Of a stretch of 47,694 bases of DNA, positions 15,141 to 25,025 are shown piece by piece. The notes below the pieces were generated by a model. It was not told where the DNA came from and made no database searches. It worked only from the letters and a program-made list of their open reading frames with translations. Made by a program: the position numbers and the translations under genes. Position 1 is the first letter of the stretch; the number at the start of each line of letters is the position of its first letter. Origin of the DNA: Micromonospora qiuiae (GTDB lineage Bacteria; Actinomycetota; Actinomycetes; Mycobacteriales; Micromonosporaceae). The stretch covers positions 1 through 47,694 of the forward strand of contig NZ_BOPC01000068.1 in assembly GCF_016863555.1 (NCBI RefSeq), given 5' to 3'.

Positions 15141-15199
15141 CCGATCGCAACGCCGGCCGCCGGGCCGACGACCCGTGCGACCGGCGTTGCGGCGATCGG
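15141..15199. terminator. Bidirectional terminator between IclR gene and malate synthase
   Basis: CGCAACGCCGG (15146-15156) pairs perfectly with CCGGCGTTGCG (15181-15191), and the outer CCGATCG/CGATCGG adds seven more pairs with a small bulge. It starts 48 bases after the IclR stop and lies directly beyond the malate synthase stop, so it can serve both convergent genes. Confidence 0.75.
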
Positions 15200-15200
15200 A

Positions 15201-16805
<1,605 letters not shown>

Positions 16806-16841
16806 GCTCGACCCCCTGTCTTTCGTATGGTGAATAGCGAA

Positions 16842-16856
16842 TTCCGCATGGCGGAA
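16842..16856. promoter_or_regulatory. Palindromic operator candidate in front of malate synthase
   Basis: TTCCGC and GCGGAA are perfect arms around ATG. The site overlaps the expected -35 region of a promoter whose -10 would be TACGAA (minus strand, about 16821-16826), so binding would repress. It contains TCCGCA, the half-site of the 14103-14122 palindrome, and has the form of an IclR-family operator. Confidence 0.65.
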
Positions 16857-16995
16857 GACGGGGGGTACCATATCACCAGCGATGGCCTACCGGAACCACG
16901 TGCGAAGGCACGAGAAGGCGGCTCTCCCCGGCCTCAGTCGTACCTGATGAGACGCTGCCGCCGGCCGGTCCGGGCCCGGCTGGACATGACGAGGA

Positions 16996-17024
16996 GCCGG
17001 GCCTGACGAAGAGCCAGGCCCGGC
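16996..17024 (-). terminator. Hairpin terminator of the kinase/roadblock/binding-protein operon
   Basis: GCCGGGCCT and AGGCCCGGC form a perfect 9-bp stem with an 11-base loop, 20 bases beyond the stop of the binding-lipoprotein gene on the minus strand. Confidence 0.75.
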
Positions 17025-17044
17025 CGGAAATCCGCCTCGAACGG

Positions 17045-18256
17045 TCAGCCGCCGAGCGTGGCCAACTCCGAGACGACCACGTTGGTCAGGGCCCGACCGT
17101 CCCGGCGGACCTGGCGCAGATACCACTTCTGGATCGGCGCGTGCGTGGTCTTCGCGAACTGCCACGGCCCGCGAGGGCTGGTGAGTTGCCCGAGTCCGCC
17201 GATCGCGGTGTTGATCGCCTCCGGGCTCGGGTTGGTGCCGGCCGCGGCGATCGCCCGGTCCAGCACGGCCGCCGCGTCGTACGACGCCATCACGACCGAG
17301 GTGGGCACCCGGCCCGGGTACGCCGCGTTCCAGGCGGCGACGAACTCCCGGTTGGCCGCGTTGTCGAGGTCGGGCGAGTAGTTCAGGCCGTTGTAGATGC
17401 CCTCCGCCGCGTCGCCCTGCTCGGGCAGGCTCGCCGGTTCGGTCACGAAGCCCGCCGCGTAGAGCGGCAGGTGCGACACCTTCGACTTGGCGTACTGCTT
17501 GACGAAGGTGATGGCGTTCTGAGCGTCGAAGAAGCAGTAGATCGCGGACGCGCCGGACTCGGCGATCTCGTCCAGATACGGCCCGAAGTCCTCGGTGACC
17601 GGGAACGGACTGAAGACGGGCTTGCCGGTCGGGTTGGCCAGCCGGCCACCGAGCTCGGTGAAGGTCTCCGCAAAACCGCGCAGCTCGTCCCGGCCGCTCT
17701 GGAAGTCCGGCCCGATCGCGTAGACCGAGCCCCGCTTGACCTGCTGCTTGACGAAGGGCGCCATGGCCACACCCGGCTCGACGGAAATCAGGTTGGTGTG
17801 CCAGACGTACGTGACGTCGGTCAGCGCCGGCCGACCCAGCCCGCCGACGATCGGCACCTTGTGCTTGTTGGTGAGCGGATGGATGGCGGCGACACTGCCG
17901 CCGTTGATCATCCCGGTGATCGCCGAGACCTTGTCCTGCTCCAACAGTTTCGTGGCGGACTCGACGGCCACCTTGGGGTCGTAACCCTCGTCGCCGACGA
18001 TCAGCTCGGCCGGATGGCCGCCGAGCCGGCCACCGCGCATGTCCAGGTAGAGCTGGAATCCGTCGCGCAGCTCCGAGCCGGGCGCCTGGAGGGAGCCCTC
18101 CAGGACGGTGAGCATTCCGATCCGGATGGTCTGCGCCTCCGGCTTTGACCCGCCGTCGCAGCCGGCGACACCGAACGCCAGTACGCCGGTCAGAAGGCCG
18201 GCGACCAGACGCCGGACAACCGGAACGGCCCGTCGGGACGGGCGGGCGGCGGTCAC
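17045..18256 (-). CDS. Leu/Ile/Val-type (Peripla_BP_6) binding lipoprotein
   Basis: Extracellular ligand-binding lipoprotein of 403 residues. A basic N-terminus, a hydrophobic stretch and lipobox VAGC (GVAGCDGGSK) precede a type 1 periplasmic binding fold: IRIGMLTVLEGSLQAPGSEL, GFQLYLDMRGGRLGGHP, TGMINGGSVAAIHPLTNKHK. This is the class that binds branched-chain amino acids, amides or urea. No permease or ATPase genes accompany it. Its GTG overlaps the roadblock gene stop by four bases (GTGA), and the sensor kinase gene lies just upstream, so it may act as the extracellular sensor for that kinase rather than in transport. Ligand unknown. Confidence 0.9.
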   Translation of the reverse strand: MTAARPSRRAVPVVRRLVAGLLTGVLAFGVAGCDGGSKPEAQTIRIGMLTVLEGSLQAPGSELRDGFQLYLDMRGGRLGGHPAELIVGDEGYDPKVAVESATKLLEQDKVSAITGMINGGSVAAIHPLTNKHKVPIVGGLGRPALTDVTYVWHTNLISVEPGVAMAPFVKQQVKRGSVYAIGPDFQSGRDELRGFAETFTELGGRLANPTGKPVFSPFPVTEDFGPYLDEIAESGASAIYCFFDAQNAITFVKQYAKSKVSHLPLYAAGFVTEPASLPEQGDAAEGIYNGLNYSPDLDNAANREFVAAWNAAYPGRVPTSVVMASYDAAAVLDRAIAAAGTNPSPEAINTAIGGLGQLTSPRGPWQFAKTTHAPIQKWYLRQVRRDGRALTNVVVSELATLGG

Positions 18257-18657
18257 AGCATCCCCAGCAGCTGGGAGCGCACCGCCGGGGTGAGCGCCTC
18301 ACCCATCCGGTTCGCCAGATCGGTCATCTCGTACGAGACCTGGCCGACGTCGCAGGCGGGTGAGGCGAGCACGAGCAGCGACGCCCCGTCGCTGAACGCC
18401 ATGCAGAACATGAATCCTCCCTCCATCTGCGTGACGTTGGAGATCACCGAGCCCGCCTCGAAGAACCGGGCGGCCCCGACGAGCAGGGCGATCAGTCCGC
18501 TGCCGGTGGCGGCGAGCTGATCCGCCCGGTCCCGGGGCAGGCCGTGGTTGTGCGCCAGGACCAGCCCATCGGTCGAGATGGCGAGGGCGTGGCTGACCTC
18601 AGGGGTACGGCCGACAAAATTCTGCAGCAGCCAGCTCAGGTCGTTCGGGCTCGTCAC
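18253..18657 (-). CDS. Roadblock/LC7 domain protein (CvnB-like)
   Basis: Cytoplasmic 134-residue protein of the Roadblock/LC7 family, which binds and regulates small GTPases of the MglA/CvnD type and dimerises. The family pattern is clear: DLSWLLQNFVGRTPEVSHALAISTDGL at the start (split here only for reading), ADQLAATGSGLIALL and GGFMFCMAFSDGASLLVLA, with QVSYEMTDLANRMG towards the end. GTG at 18657 is chosen because the conserved domain begins there; a longer reading from 18741 adds proline-rich, non-conserved sequence. It lies 40 bases after the kinase gene and overlaps the binding-lipoprotein gene. The usual partners, a DUF742 protein and a GTPase, are missing here. Confidence 0.9.
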   Translation of the reverse strand: MTSPNDLSWLLQNFVGRTPEVSHALAISTDGLVLAHNHGLPRDRADQLAATGSGLIALLVGAARFFEAGSVISNVTQMEGGFMFCMAFSDGASLLVLASPACDVGQVSYEMTDLANRMGEALTPAVRSQLLGML

Positions 18658-18697
18658 GGCGTCGCTCCAGGTGAGGGGGGGTTTGGGACAATCGGCG

Positions 18698-21289
18698 TCA
18701 GGATGCAGCGGGGGCCCGGCGCCCGGCGACACCCTTGGCATATGCCGACATCGCCGCCGCCACAGCGGACGGGTCGAGCTTGCGCGGCGCGTCGGCAGCC
18801 GGTTTCCGGGCGTCGGGGATCAGGTGCGACTGCGGTACGCGACGCGGCAACCCGACCTGGGTGGACGAGGGTGGGGCCTGGGTCGGCAGTGCCATCGTGG
18901 CAGCTGCCCACTTCTCGCCGGCATCCGCCGGCCAGGTGACCTTCACCGAGTCACCGTCCATCGCGGTCTTGAACCAGCCGTTCACCGCACGCTGGTCCGA
19001 CGACGACGCCGTACCGGTGCCAGCCCCCGGCTGGAACAGCGGGGCGGGCGCGGAAGGCGCCGGACCGGAGCCGACGGGTGCCGCAGCGGGTGCCACAGCC
19101 TGTCCGACACCGGCCGGCCGGGACACGACGGGAAGCCGTGCGGTGTCGGACATGGCCTGACCGGCGCCGGCGCCGGCGGGAACCCGTGCCGTGTTGGGCA
19201 TGGCCTGACCGACGCCGGCCACAGGGGCGCCGGCACGGGGCGCGGTGGGCGTGAGCGGTTGAACGCCGACAGCGGACGATCGCGCCGGGGCATCCACCGG
19301 CTCCGGGCGCTGGACCGGTCGGCGTACGACGATCGCTGCGGGCATCGCGATCTCAGCCACCGTGCCGCGCGTCGGTCCGGGGCGCAGCTCGACCCCGATA
19401 CCGTGCCGGTCGGCGAGCCGGGAGACCACGGTGAGGCCCATCGCGCGCACTCCCGACACGTCGACCGACGCCGGGTTGGCGAGCGCGGCGTTGAGTTGGT
19501 CGCACCGCTGGGGGGAGAGCCCGACGCCCTGGTCGACCACCTGCACGATGGCCCGGTCGGAGAGCGCGTGCCCGGTGACCAGCACCTCGCTCTCCGGCGG
19601 GGAGTACCCGGTCGCGTTGTCCAACAGCTCGGCAAGCAGGTGCACGGTCTCGTCCACCGCAGGGCCGGCGATGCACAGCTCCCGGTCGACGGTGCCGATC
19701 CGAACCCGGGTGTAGTGCTCGATCTGAGACAGCGCGGCCTGGATCACGTGGTCCAGCGGGACCGGTTCCTGGCGTACCCGGGAAATGCCGGAACCGCCGA
19801 GCACCAGCAGGCTCTGGTTGATCCGCGCCATCCGGGTGGCGAGGTGGTCCAGTTGGTACAGCTGCTGGAGCCGCTCCGGGTCGGCCTCGTCGCGCTCCAC
19901 CTGGTCGACCTGGGCGAGCATCGCGTCCACCAGTCGCTGCTCGCGTCGGGACAGGTGAACGAAGATCTCCGAGATGTTGGCCCGCATCACCGCCTGCTCA
20001 CCGGCGATCCGGACCGCCTCCCGGTGCAGGGCCCGGGTCGCGGTCGCCACCTCGGCGATCTCGTCGCTACCGGTGATCCGGAACTCCGACACCGAGTGGT
20101 CGGCCACCTCGTCCGGCCGCACGCTGCCGGGCGGGGCCGCGTTGAGCTCACGGACCACGGCAGGCAGCCGGTCGTACGCCACCTTGGTCACCGTGTTGCG
20201 CAGGGAGCGCAGCCGGCGGGTGATCCGCCGAGCCACCACACCGGTGAGTACGGCGGTGAGCACCAGTACGACGAGAATGCCCACGCTCTGCAAGAGCGCG
20301 TTGCGGAGCAGAGCTTGACGCTCGGCCGCCACCCGGTCGGCCACCGCGGTGTCCACCTCGCCCTGGATCTGGAACATCCGGCTGATCCAGCCGTCGGTGG
20401 CTTCGACCCATTCGTTCGCGTCGACCTCGAGTCGATCGCCGGGCAGTGTCCGGCCCACCTGGTCCTGCAGCCGCTGCGCGGCGACCACCTGCTGGTCGGT
20501 GCCGATCTGCTCCCAGTTCGCCACCCACTTGGGCTCGGCGAGGGCCAGGAAGGCGTTGCTGGCCTCGGCGAAGCGGGCCTGCGCGCCGACGGTCTCCTGC
20601 TGCCCGGCCGGGGTCAGCACACCGCCGGCGAGGCTACGCAGCACGATGACCTGGAGCTGGCCGATCGCCTCGCCCGCCTCCGACACCGCGACCGCGGCCC
20701 GGACGTCGTCGGCGATGCCGGTCGAGGTGTCGGTGGCCACGGAGGCGCGAAAGGCGAGCAGGTCGGCGATGAGGATGCGGTAGCTGAAGGCGACCGCGGA
20801 GAGCGTTGCGCGCGGGCTGGAGCGCACCTGCTCGCGTACGGTGCTCAGCGCGTTCAGCCCGGCGTCGATCCGTTGCAGGGCGGGAACGCCCGCCGTCACC
20901 TTCGCACGTCCCCGCTGGAACTCGGCGATCTCGGCGTCCGTCCGCCCCACCTGCTCATCGAATTTGACGCTGGCGGCCTGACTCCGGGTGGTCAGCTCGA
21001 CCGCGGCGATCACCCGCTCGCCCTGAAGGGCACGGGCCAGCGCACCCGCCTGGGTCGAGAGCTCGACCAGGTCGTGCACGGTGCCCGCGTTCATCACCTG
21101 GCGGACCGTCCCCTGCAGGGCCAGGCCGGCGAAGGCGATAACGGCGACCAACGGCACCGCGACCAGTAGTCGCAGCAGGCGGACGATGCTTCCACGGGCC
21201 AGCCATCCCCGGCGCGCTTCGGCGTGTGTGCGCACCTCACCTGCCGCTACCGCACGTATCACTGGCTTACTCCGCCCCCTTTGCGTCAT
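18698..21289 (-). CDS. NIT-domain sensor histidine kinase (CvnA/conservon type)
   Basis: Membrane kinase of 863 residues. A first membrane helix (about 38-60) and a second (about 328-352) enclose an extracytoplasmic nitrate/nitrite-sensing-type (NIT) helical domain (about 65-320). A HAMP-like linker follows, then a dimerisation helix with LDHLATRMARINQSLLVLGG (His is the likely phosphoacceptor), and an ATPase domain with N-box ELLDNATGYSPP, G1 VDQGVGLSP and a modified G2 (GVRAMGLTVVSRLADRHGI). The last 250 residues are Ala/Pro-rich and low in complexity, as in other conservon kinases, with a short conserved WFK segment. No response regulator gene is nearby. ATG at 21289 has a weak ribosome site; a GTG 18 codons later is possible. 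Confidence 0.9.
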   Translation of the reverse strand: MTQRGRSKPVIRAVAAGEVRTHAEARRGWLARGSIVRLLRLLVAVPLVAVIAFAGLALQGTVRQVMNAGTVHDLVELSTQAGALARALQGERVIAAVELTTRSQAASVKFDEQVGRTDAEIAEFQRGRAKVTAGVPALQRIDAGLNALSTVREQVRSSPRATLSAVAFSYRILIADLLAFRASVATDTSTGIADDVRAAVAVSEAGEAIGQLQVIVLRSLAGGVLTPAGQQETVGAQARFAEASNAFLALAEPKWVANWEQIGTDQQVVAAQRLQDQVGRTLPGDRLEVDANEWVEATDGWISRMFQIQGEVDTAVADRVAAERQALLRNALLQSVGILVVLVLTAVLTGVVARRITRRLRSLRNTVTKVAYDRLPAVVRELNAAPPGSVRPDEVADHSVSEFRITGSDEIAEVATATRALHREAVRIAGEQAVMRANISEIFVHLSRREQRLVDAMLAQVDQVERDEADPERLQQLYQLDHLATRMARINQSLLVLGGSGISRVRQEPVPLDHVIQAALSQIEHYTRVRIGTVDRELCIAGPAVDETVHLLAELLDNATGYSPPESEVLVTGHALSDRAIVQVVDQGVGLSPQRCDQLNAALANPASVDVSGVRAMGLTVVSRLADRHGIGVELRPGPTRGTVAEIAMPAAIVVRRPVQRPEPVDAPARSSAVGVQPLTPTAPRAGAPVAGVGQAMPNTARVPAGAGAGQAMSDTARLPVVSRPAGVGQAVAPAAAPVGSGPAPSAPAPLFQPGAGTGTASSSDQRAVNGWFKTAMDGDSVKVTWPADAGEKWAAATMALPTQAPPSSTQVGLPRRVPQSHLIPDARKPAADAPRKLDPSAVAAAMSAYAKGVAGRRAPAAS

Positions 21290-21652
21290 CGATTTTGATC
21301 GCGGCAGGACCCGACACGTGCGCCGGGTACATGGTGGAGGGTGGGCGACATGCCCACGTCGAAGCGCATTCCTACCATGACGGGGAGGCCCCGAAGGATC
21401 ATGATCGGCCTTCCGGAAGGTGATTGACGGGTCGGACGATACTTGAGTGCACGATCGCGACGCGCGCGGCGCCGATTGTCACACATTAATATCCGGACAG
21501 GCGATGGCCGACCTGCCCTGATCCAGTTCCATATGGATGCTTGCTTCCCCCTTGCCGTCTGGTCGGGACCACATCGAGATCATTGGCACGAAAGCGCGCC
21601 ATGGAGAGCATCCTCGTACCAACATCCTGCATGTAGCCGAGGGGGCGATGAG
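21290..21652. other. Divergent intergenic region, sensor kinase / CopB-type ATPase
   Basis: No gene is supported. The region contains an inverted repeat GTGGGC/GCCCAC (21341-21357), a run of adjacent palindromes (21397-21420, listed separately) and an AT-rich block ACATTAATATCC around 21482-21494, the best candidate promoter for the ATPase gene. I do not see a CsoR-type operator of the sort found at 40209-40261. Confidence 0.5.
21397..21420. promoter_or_regulatory. Adjacent palindromes, candidate operator
   Basis: GATCATGATC (21397-21406) is followed two bases later by the perfect 12-bp palindrome CCTTCCGGAAGG (21409-21420). Together they sit 108 bases upstream of the kinase start and 233 upstream of the ATPase gene. 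The binding protein is unknown. Confidence 0.4.
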
Positions 21653-23689
21653 ATGCATGGGGGGCACGGAGACCATGGACATGCGGGGCACGACAAGCAT
21701 GCGGGGCACGACCCGGAGGCGTTCCGCCGCAAGTTCTGGCTGAGCCTGGCGCTGACCGTGCCGATCGTGGTCACCAGCCACATGGTGATGGACTGGTTCG
21801 GCTACCGGCTGGAGTTTCCTGGGATCGGCCTCGTCGGTCCGCTGCTGGGCACGGTGGTGTTCGGATACGGCGGGTGGCCGTTTCTCCAGGGGGCGACACG
21901 CGAGGTCCGGGATCGCGCCCCGGGCATGATGCTACTGATCGCGATGGCGATCAGCGTGGCCTACCTGGCGTCGCTGGCCACCGCGCTCGGTGCGTTCGAT
22001 TTGGACTTCTGGTGGGAACTGGCCGCCCTGGTCACGATCATGCTCCTCGGGCACTGGCAGGAGATGAAGGCGATCGGGCAGGCCCAGGGCGCCCTGTCGG
22101 CGCTGGCCGCGCTCCTGCCCGACGACGCGGAACGGTTGGACCCGGAGGGCCGGCCGGAGCGTGTGCCGGTGGCCGAACTGCACGTCGGTGACCTGGTCCT
22201 GGTGCGGCCGGGTGGACGGGTGCCGGCGGACGGGCGGATCGTCGACGGCCGAGCCGAGCTGGACGAGTCGATGATCACGGGCGAGTCGAGGCCGGTGTCC
22301 CGGTCGACCGGCGACCGGGTGGTGGCCGGTACGGTCGCCACCGATGCGGCGCTGCGGGTCCGGATCGATGCGGTGGGCGACGACACCGCACTGGCCGGCA
22401 TCCAGCGGCTGGTGACGCAGGCGCAGCAGTCCAGCGGCCGCGCGCAACTGTTGGCCGACCGCTTCGCGGCCTGGTTGTTCTACATCGCCACCGTCACCGC
22501 CGTGGTCACGCTCACGGTGTGGGCGGTGCTCGGCAACCTGGGCGCGGCGGTCGTCCGCACCGTGACCGTGTTGGTCATCGCCTGCCCACACGCGCTCGGC
22601 CTGGCCATCCCGCTGGTGATCGCCCTCTCCACGGCGGTGGCCGCGAAGGGCGGCATCCTGGTCAAGGATCGGCTTGCGCTGGAGCGGATGCGCACCGTGG
22701 ACACCGTCCTGTTCGACAAGACCGGCACCCTGACCCGGGGCGAGCACGTCGTCACCGGCCTCGCCGCCACCGGCAGCGGCAGCGAGGCCGAGGTGCTCGC
22801 CGTCGCTGCGGCAGTGGAGGCCGACAGCGAGCACCCGCTGGCCCGGGCCATCGTCGCCGCCGCCGCGGAGCAGGGTCTCCGGCGAACCGCGCGGGGCTTC
22901 CAGGCGCTGCCCGGCCGTGGGGTACGCGCCGAGGTCGACGGGACCGGCTACGCGGTCGGCGGCCCGGCGCTGCTGCGGGAGTTCGATGTCACCGTCCCCG
23001 ACGACCTCGCCGGCCGGCGGGACGAATGGTCCCGACGGGGAGCCGCGGTGCTCTACCTGCTGCGCCTGGACGACGGTCCGGCCCACGTGCTCGGTGCGCT
23101 CACATTGGAGGACGAGGTGCGGCCGGAGGCTCGCCAGGCCATCGCCGACCTACGGGAGCAGGGGATACGCAAGATCGTAATGATCACCGGAGACGCGCGG
23201 CCGGTCGCCGAGGCGGTCGCCGCCGGCCTGGGGTTCCGCCCCGGCGAGGACGAGGTCTTCGCCGAGGTGCTGCCGGCGGACAAGGACGACGCGGTGGCGG
23301 ACCTGCAACGCCGGGGGCTGCGGGTGGCGATGGTGGGTGACGGGGTCAACGATGCTCCCGCCCTGGCCCGCGCGAACGTCGGCATCGCGATCGGCGCGGG
23401 CACCGACGTGGCCATCGAGTCCGCCGGGGTGGTGCTCGCCTCCTCCGACCCGCGCGGCGTGACCGGGGTGATCCGGCTGTCCCGGGCCGCGTACCGAAAG
23501 ATGATCCAGAACCTCGCCTGGGCCGCCGGCTACAACGTGGTCGCGCTGCCGCTCGCCGCCGGTGTGCTGGCCTGGGCCGGGGTGACGCTGAGCCCGGCGG
23601 TCGCCGCAGTGCTGATGTCGGCCTCCACCATCGTGGTGGCGCTCAACGCCCAGTTGCTGCGCCGGGTCCAACTGCGCGCGACGGGCTGA
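21653..23689 (+). CDS. copB: CopB-type heavy-metal P-ATPase (P1B-3)
   Basis: Metal-exporting ATPase in the plasma membrane. The 678 residues start with a His-rich tail (HGGHGDHGHAGHDKHAGHD), followed by about eight membrane helices, the TGES actuator motif, the membrane metal site CPH (Cys311-Pro-His313), the phosphorylation site DKTGT (Asp355), the HP dipeptide in SEHPLA and the hinge MVGDGVNDAPAL. CPH together with an N-terminal His tail and no CxxC domain defines the CopB subgroup, linked to copper or silver export. ATG at 21653 follows GAGGGGG by 8 bases. It is the first of three copper-related loci in the window. Confidence 0.92.
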   Translation: MHGGHGDHGHAGHDKHAGHDPEAFRRKFWLSLALTVPIVVTSHMVMDWFGYRLEFPGIGLVGPLLGTVVFGYGGWPFLQGATREVRDRAPGMMLLIAMAISVAYLASLATALGAFDLDFWWELAALVTIMLLGHWQEMKAIGQAQGALSALAALLPDDAERLDPEGRPERVPVAELHVGDLVLVRPGGRVPADGRIVDGRAELDESMITGESRPVSRSTGDRVVAGTVATDAALRVRIDAVGDDTALAGIQRLVTQAQQSSGRAQLLADRFAAWLFYIATVTAVVTLTVWAVLGNLGAAVVRTVTVLVIACPHALGLAIPLVIALSTAVAAKGGILVKDRLALERMRTVDTVLFDKTGTLTRGEHVVTGLAATGSGSEAEVLAVAAAVEADSEHPLARAIVAAAAEQGLRRTARGFQALPGRGVRAEVDGTGYAVGGPALLREFDVTVPDDLAGRRDEWSRRGAAVLYLLRLDDGPAHVLGALTLEDEVRPEARQAIADLREQGIRKIVMITGDARPVAEAVAAGLGFRPGEDEVFAEVLPADKDDAVADLQRRGLRVAMVGDGVNDAPALARANVGIAIGAGTDVAIESAGVVLASSDPRGVTGVIRLSRAAYRKMIQNLAWAAGYNVVALPLAAGVLAWAGVTLSPAVAAVLMSASTIVVALNAQLLRRVQLRATG

Positions 23690-23751
23690 CGGTCCGGCCC
23701 GGGAAACTTCGTACAAGACCACCGCGCGGTACGCCACCCAGACTCGACGGC

Positions 23752-24177
23752 ATGGAGACCGAGCCCGTACGCTTCGACACCAAGATCGCGGTGTTGCTCC
23801 GCGACGATCTGCCCACCTGGCAACGCCTCAACATGACGGCGTTCCTGGTCAGCGGCATCGGCCAGGCGGCGCCCGAGGTGATCGGCGAGCCGTACGCCGA
23901 CGCCGACGACACGCCCTACCTGCCGATGTTCCGGCAGCCGGTGCTCGTCTTCACCGGCGCGAAGGAGACGCTGATCGCCGCCCACCAGCGCGCCGTCAGC
24001 CGTGGACTGTCCCTGTCGGTCTTCACCTCCGACCTGTTCGGGACCGGCAACGACCGGGACAACCGGGCGGCCGTCCGCGCCGTCGGCCGCGACCAGCTCG
24101 ACCTGACCGGGTTGGCCGTGTACGGCCCGAAAAACGCGGTGGACAAGGTACTCAAGGGCGCCCGGATGCACCCGTGA
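23752..24177 (+). CDS. DUF2000 family protein
   Basis: Cytoplasmic protein of 141 residues. The opening RFDTKIAVLLRDDLPTWQRLN, FLVSGIGQAAPEVIGEPY and YLPMFRQPVLVFTG segments match DUF2000, whose members have a peptidyl-tRNA-hydrolase-2-like fold and no established role. The N-terminal half of the sequence is the best conserved. ATG at 23752 has no obvious ribosome site. The gene ends inside the convergent AraC gene (26-base overlap), an arrangement suggesting the two are functionally linked, although they may simply overlap. Confidence 0.82.
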   Translation: METEPVRFDTKIAVLLRDDLPTWQRLNMTAFLVSGIGQAAPEVIGEPYADADDTPYLPMFRQPVLVFTGAKETLIAAHQRAVSRGLSLSVFTSDLFGTGNDRDNRAAVRAVGRDQLDLTGLAVYGPKNAVDKVLKGARMHP

Positions 24178-25015
24178 CCGGATCAGCAGCGCCCGCTGCG
24201 GCGGTACCCCGGGATCGGGAGCGGGCGGCGGCGCGGTACCGGCCCGGGCTGAAGCCGAGGACCCGCTTGAAGTGCCGGCCCAGGTGTGCCTGGTCGTAGA
24301 AGCCGGCCGCGACCGCCACCTCCCGGGCCGGCATTCCCTCCGCCAGCAGCCGTCGGGCCAGATCCACGCGGCGGGAGATCACATACTGGTGCGGCCCGAG
24401 GCCGAAGGCGACGGAGAAGGCCCGCACCAGGTAGGTCGGGTGCGCGTGCAGGGCAGCGGCTGCCTCCCGCAGGCTCACCCCCGCCACGAAACGCTCGTCC
24501 AGCAGGTCGCGGAGACGACGGGCGATGCGGGGATCCCGCGCCGGCCGCAGGTCGACAGCGCTCGGCGTGAGGTGGGCGCGGAGTCGCTCGGCGACGAAGG
24601 CGAGATGCACCTCGGCGGCGAACTCGTCACCGGGCCCGGCCAGCCGCGCGTGCAACAGGTCGATCCGCCGCCGCAGGGCCGCGTCGGCCATCGCCGGCCG
24701 GTCCACGGCGCGGCCGATCAGGCGTTCGCCAAGCTGCCCCGGGTCGAGGTACAGGACGCGCTTGCGGAAGCCGTGCGGTGTGGCCGGGCAGCCGTTGTGC
24801 GCCACGCCCGGCGGCAGCAGCGTGACGACCTGCCGGAACGCCCCGTGTTCGTGGCGGTCGAGGTCGTACCGGACGACCCCGTCGTCGACCACGAGCAAGG
24901 TCCAACTGCCGTGGGTGTGCATGGGGTAGGTGTGGTCGGTGAACCGGGCGTGCAGCACCTCGGTTATCCCGCTGATCGGGGGCGACCACACCCGTACGTC
25001 CTGGCGGGTGGACAC
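24152..25015 (-). CDS. AraC-family transcriptional regulator
   Basis: Regulator of 287 residues. The N-terminal cupin sensor (about 10-110) contains HARFTDHTYPMHTHGSW and LLPPGVAHNG, and the C-terminal double helix-turn-helix (about 180-275) contains VSLREAAAALHAHPTYLVRAF and REVAVAAGFYDQAHLGRHFKR. GTG at 25015 is chosen because the cupin domain begins there. It overlaps the DUF2000 gene by 26 bases, tail to tail, and lies 10 bases downstream of modC on the same strand, so it could be co-transcribed with the molybdate operon. Its target is unknown. Confidence 0.9.
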   Translation of the reverse strand: MSTRQDVRVWSPPISGITEVLHARFTDHTYPMHTHGSWTLLVVDDGVVRYDLDRHEHGAFRQVVTLLPPGVAHNGCPATPHGFRKRVLYLDPGQLGERLIGRAVDRPAMADAALRRRIDLLHARLAGPGDEFAAEVHLAFVAERLRAHLTPSAVDLRPARDPRIARRLRDLLDERFVAGVSLREAAAALHAHPTYLVRAFSVAFGLGPHQYVISRRVDLARRLLAEGMPAREVAVAAGFYDQAHLGRHFKRVLGFSPGRYRAAARSRSRGTAAAGAADPVTGASGRP

Positions 25016-25025
25016 CCGACGGACG

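Noticed and set aside
18738..19260. Ala/Pro-rich end of the histidine kinase as a separate gene or frameshift
   Set aside because: The frame is continuous and such low-complexity tails are common in conservon-type kinases.
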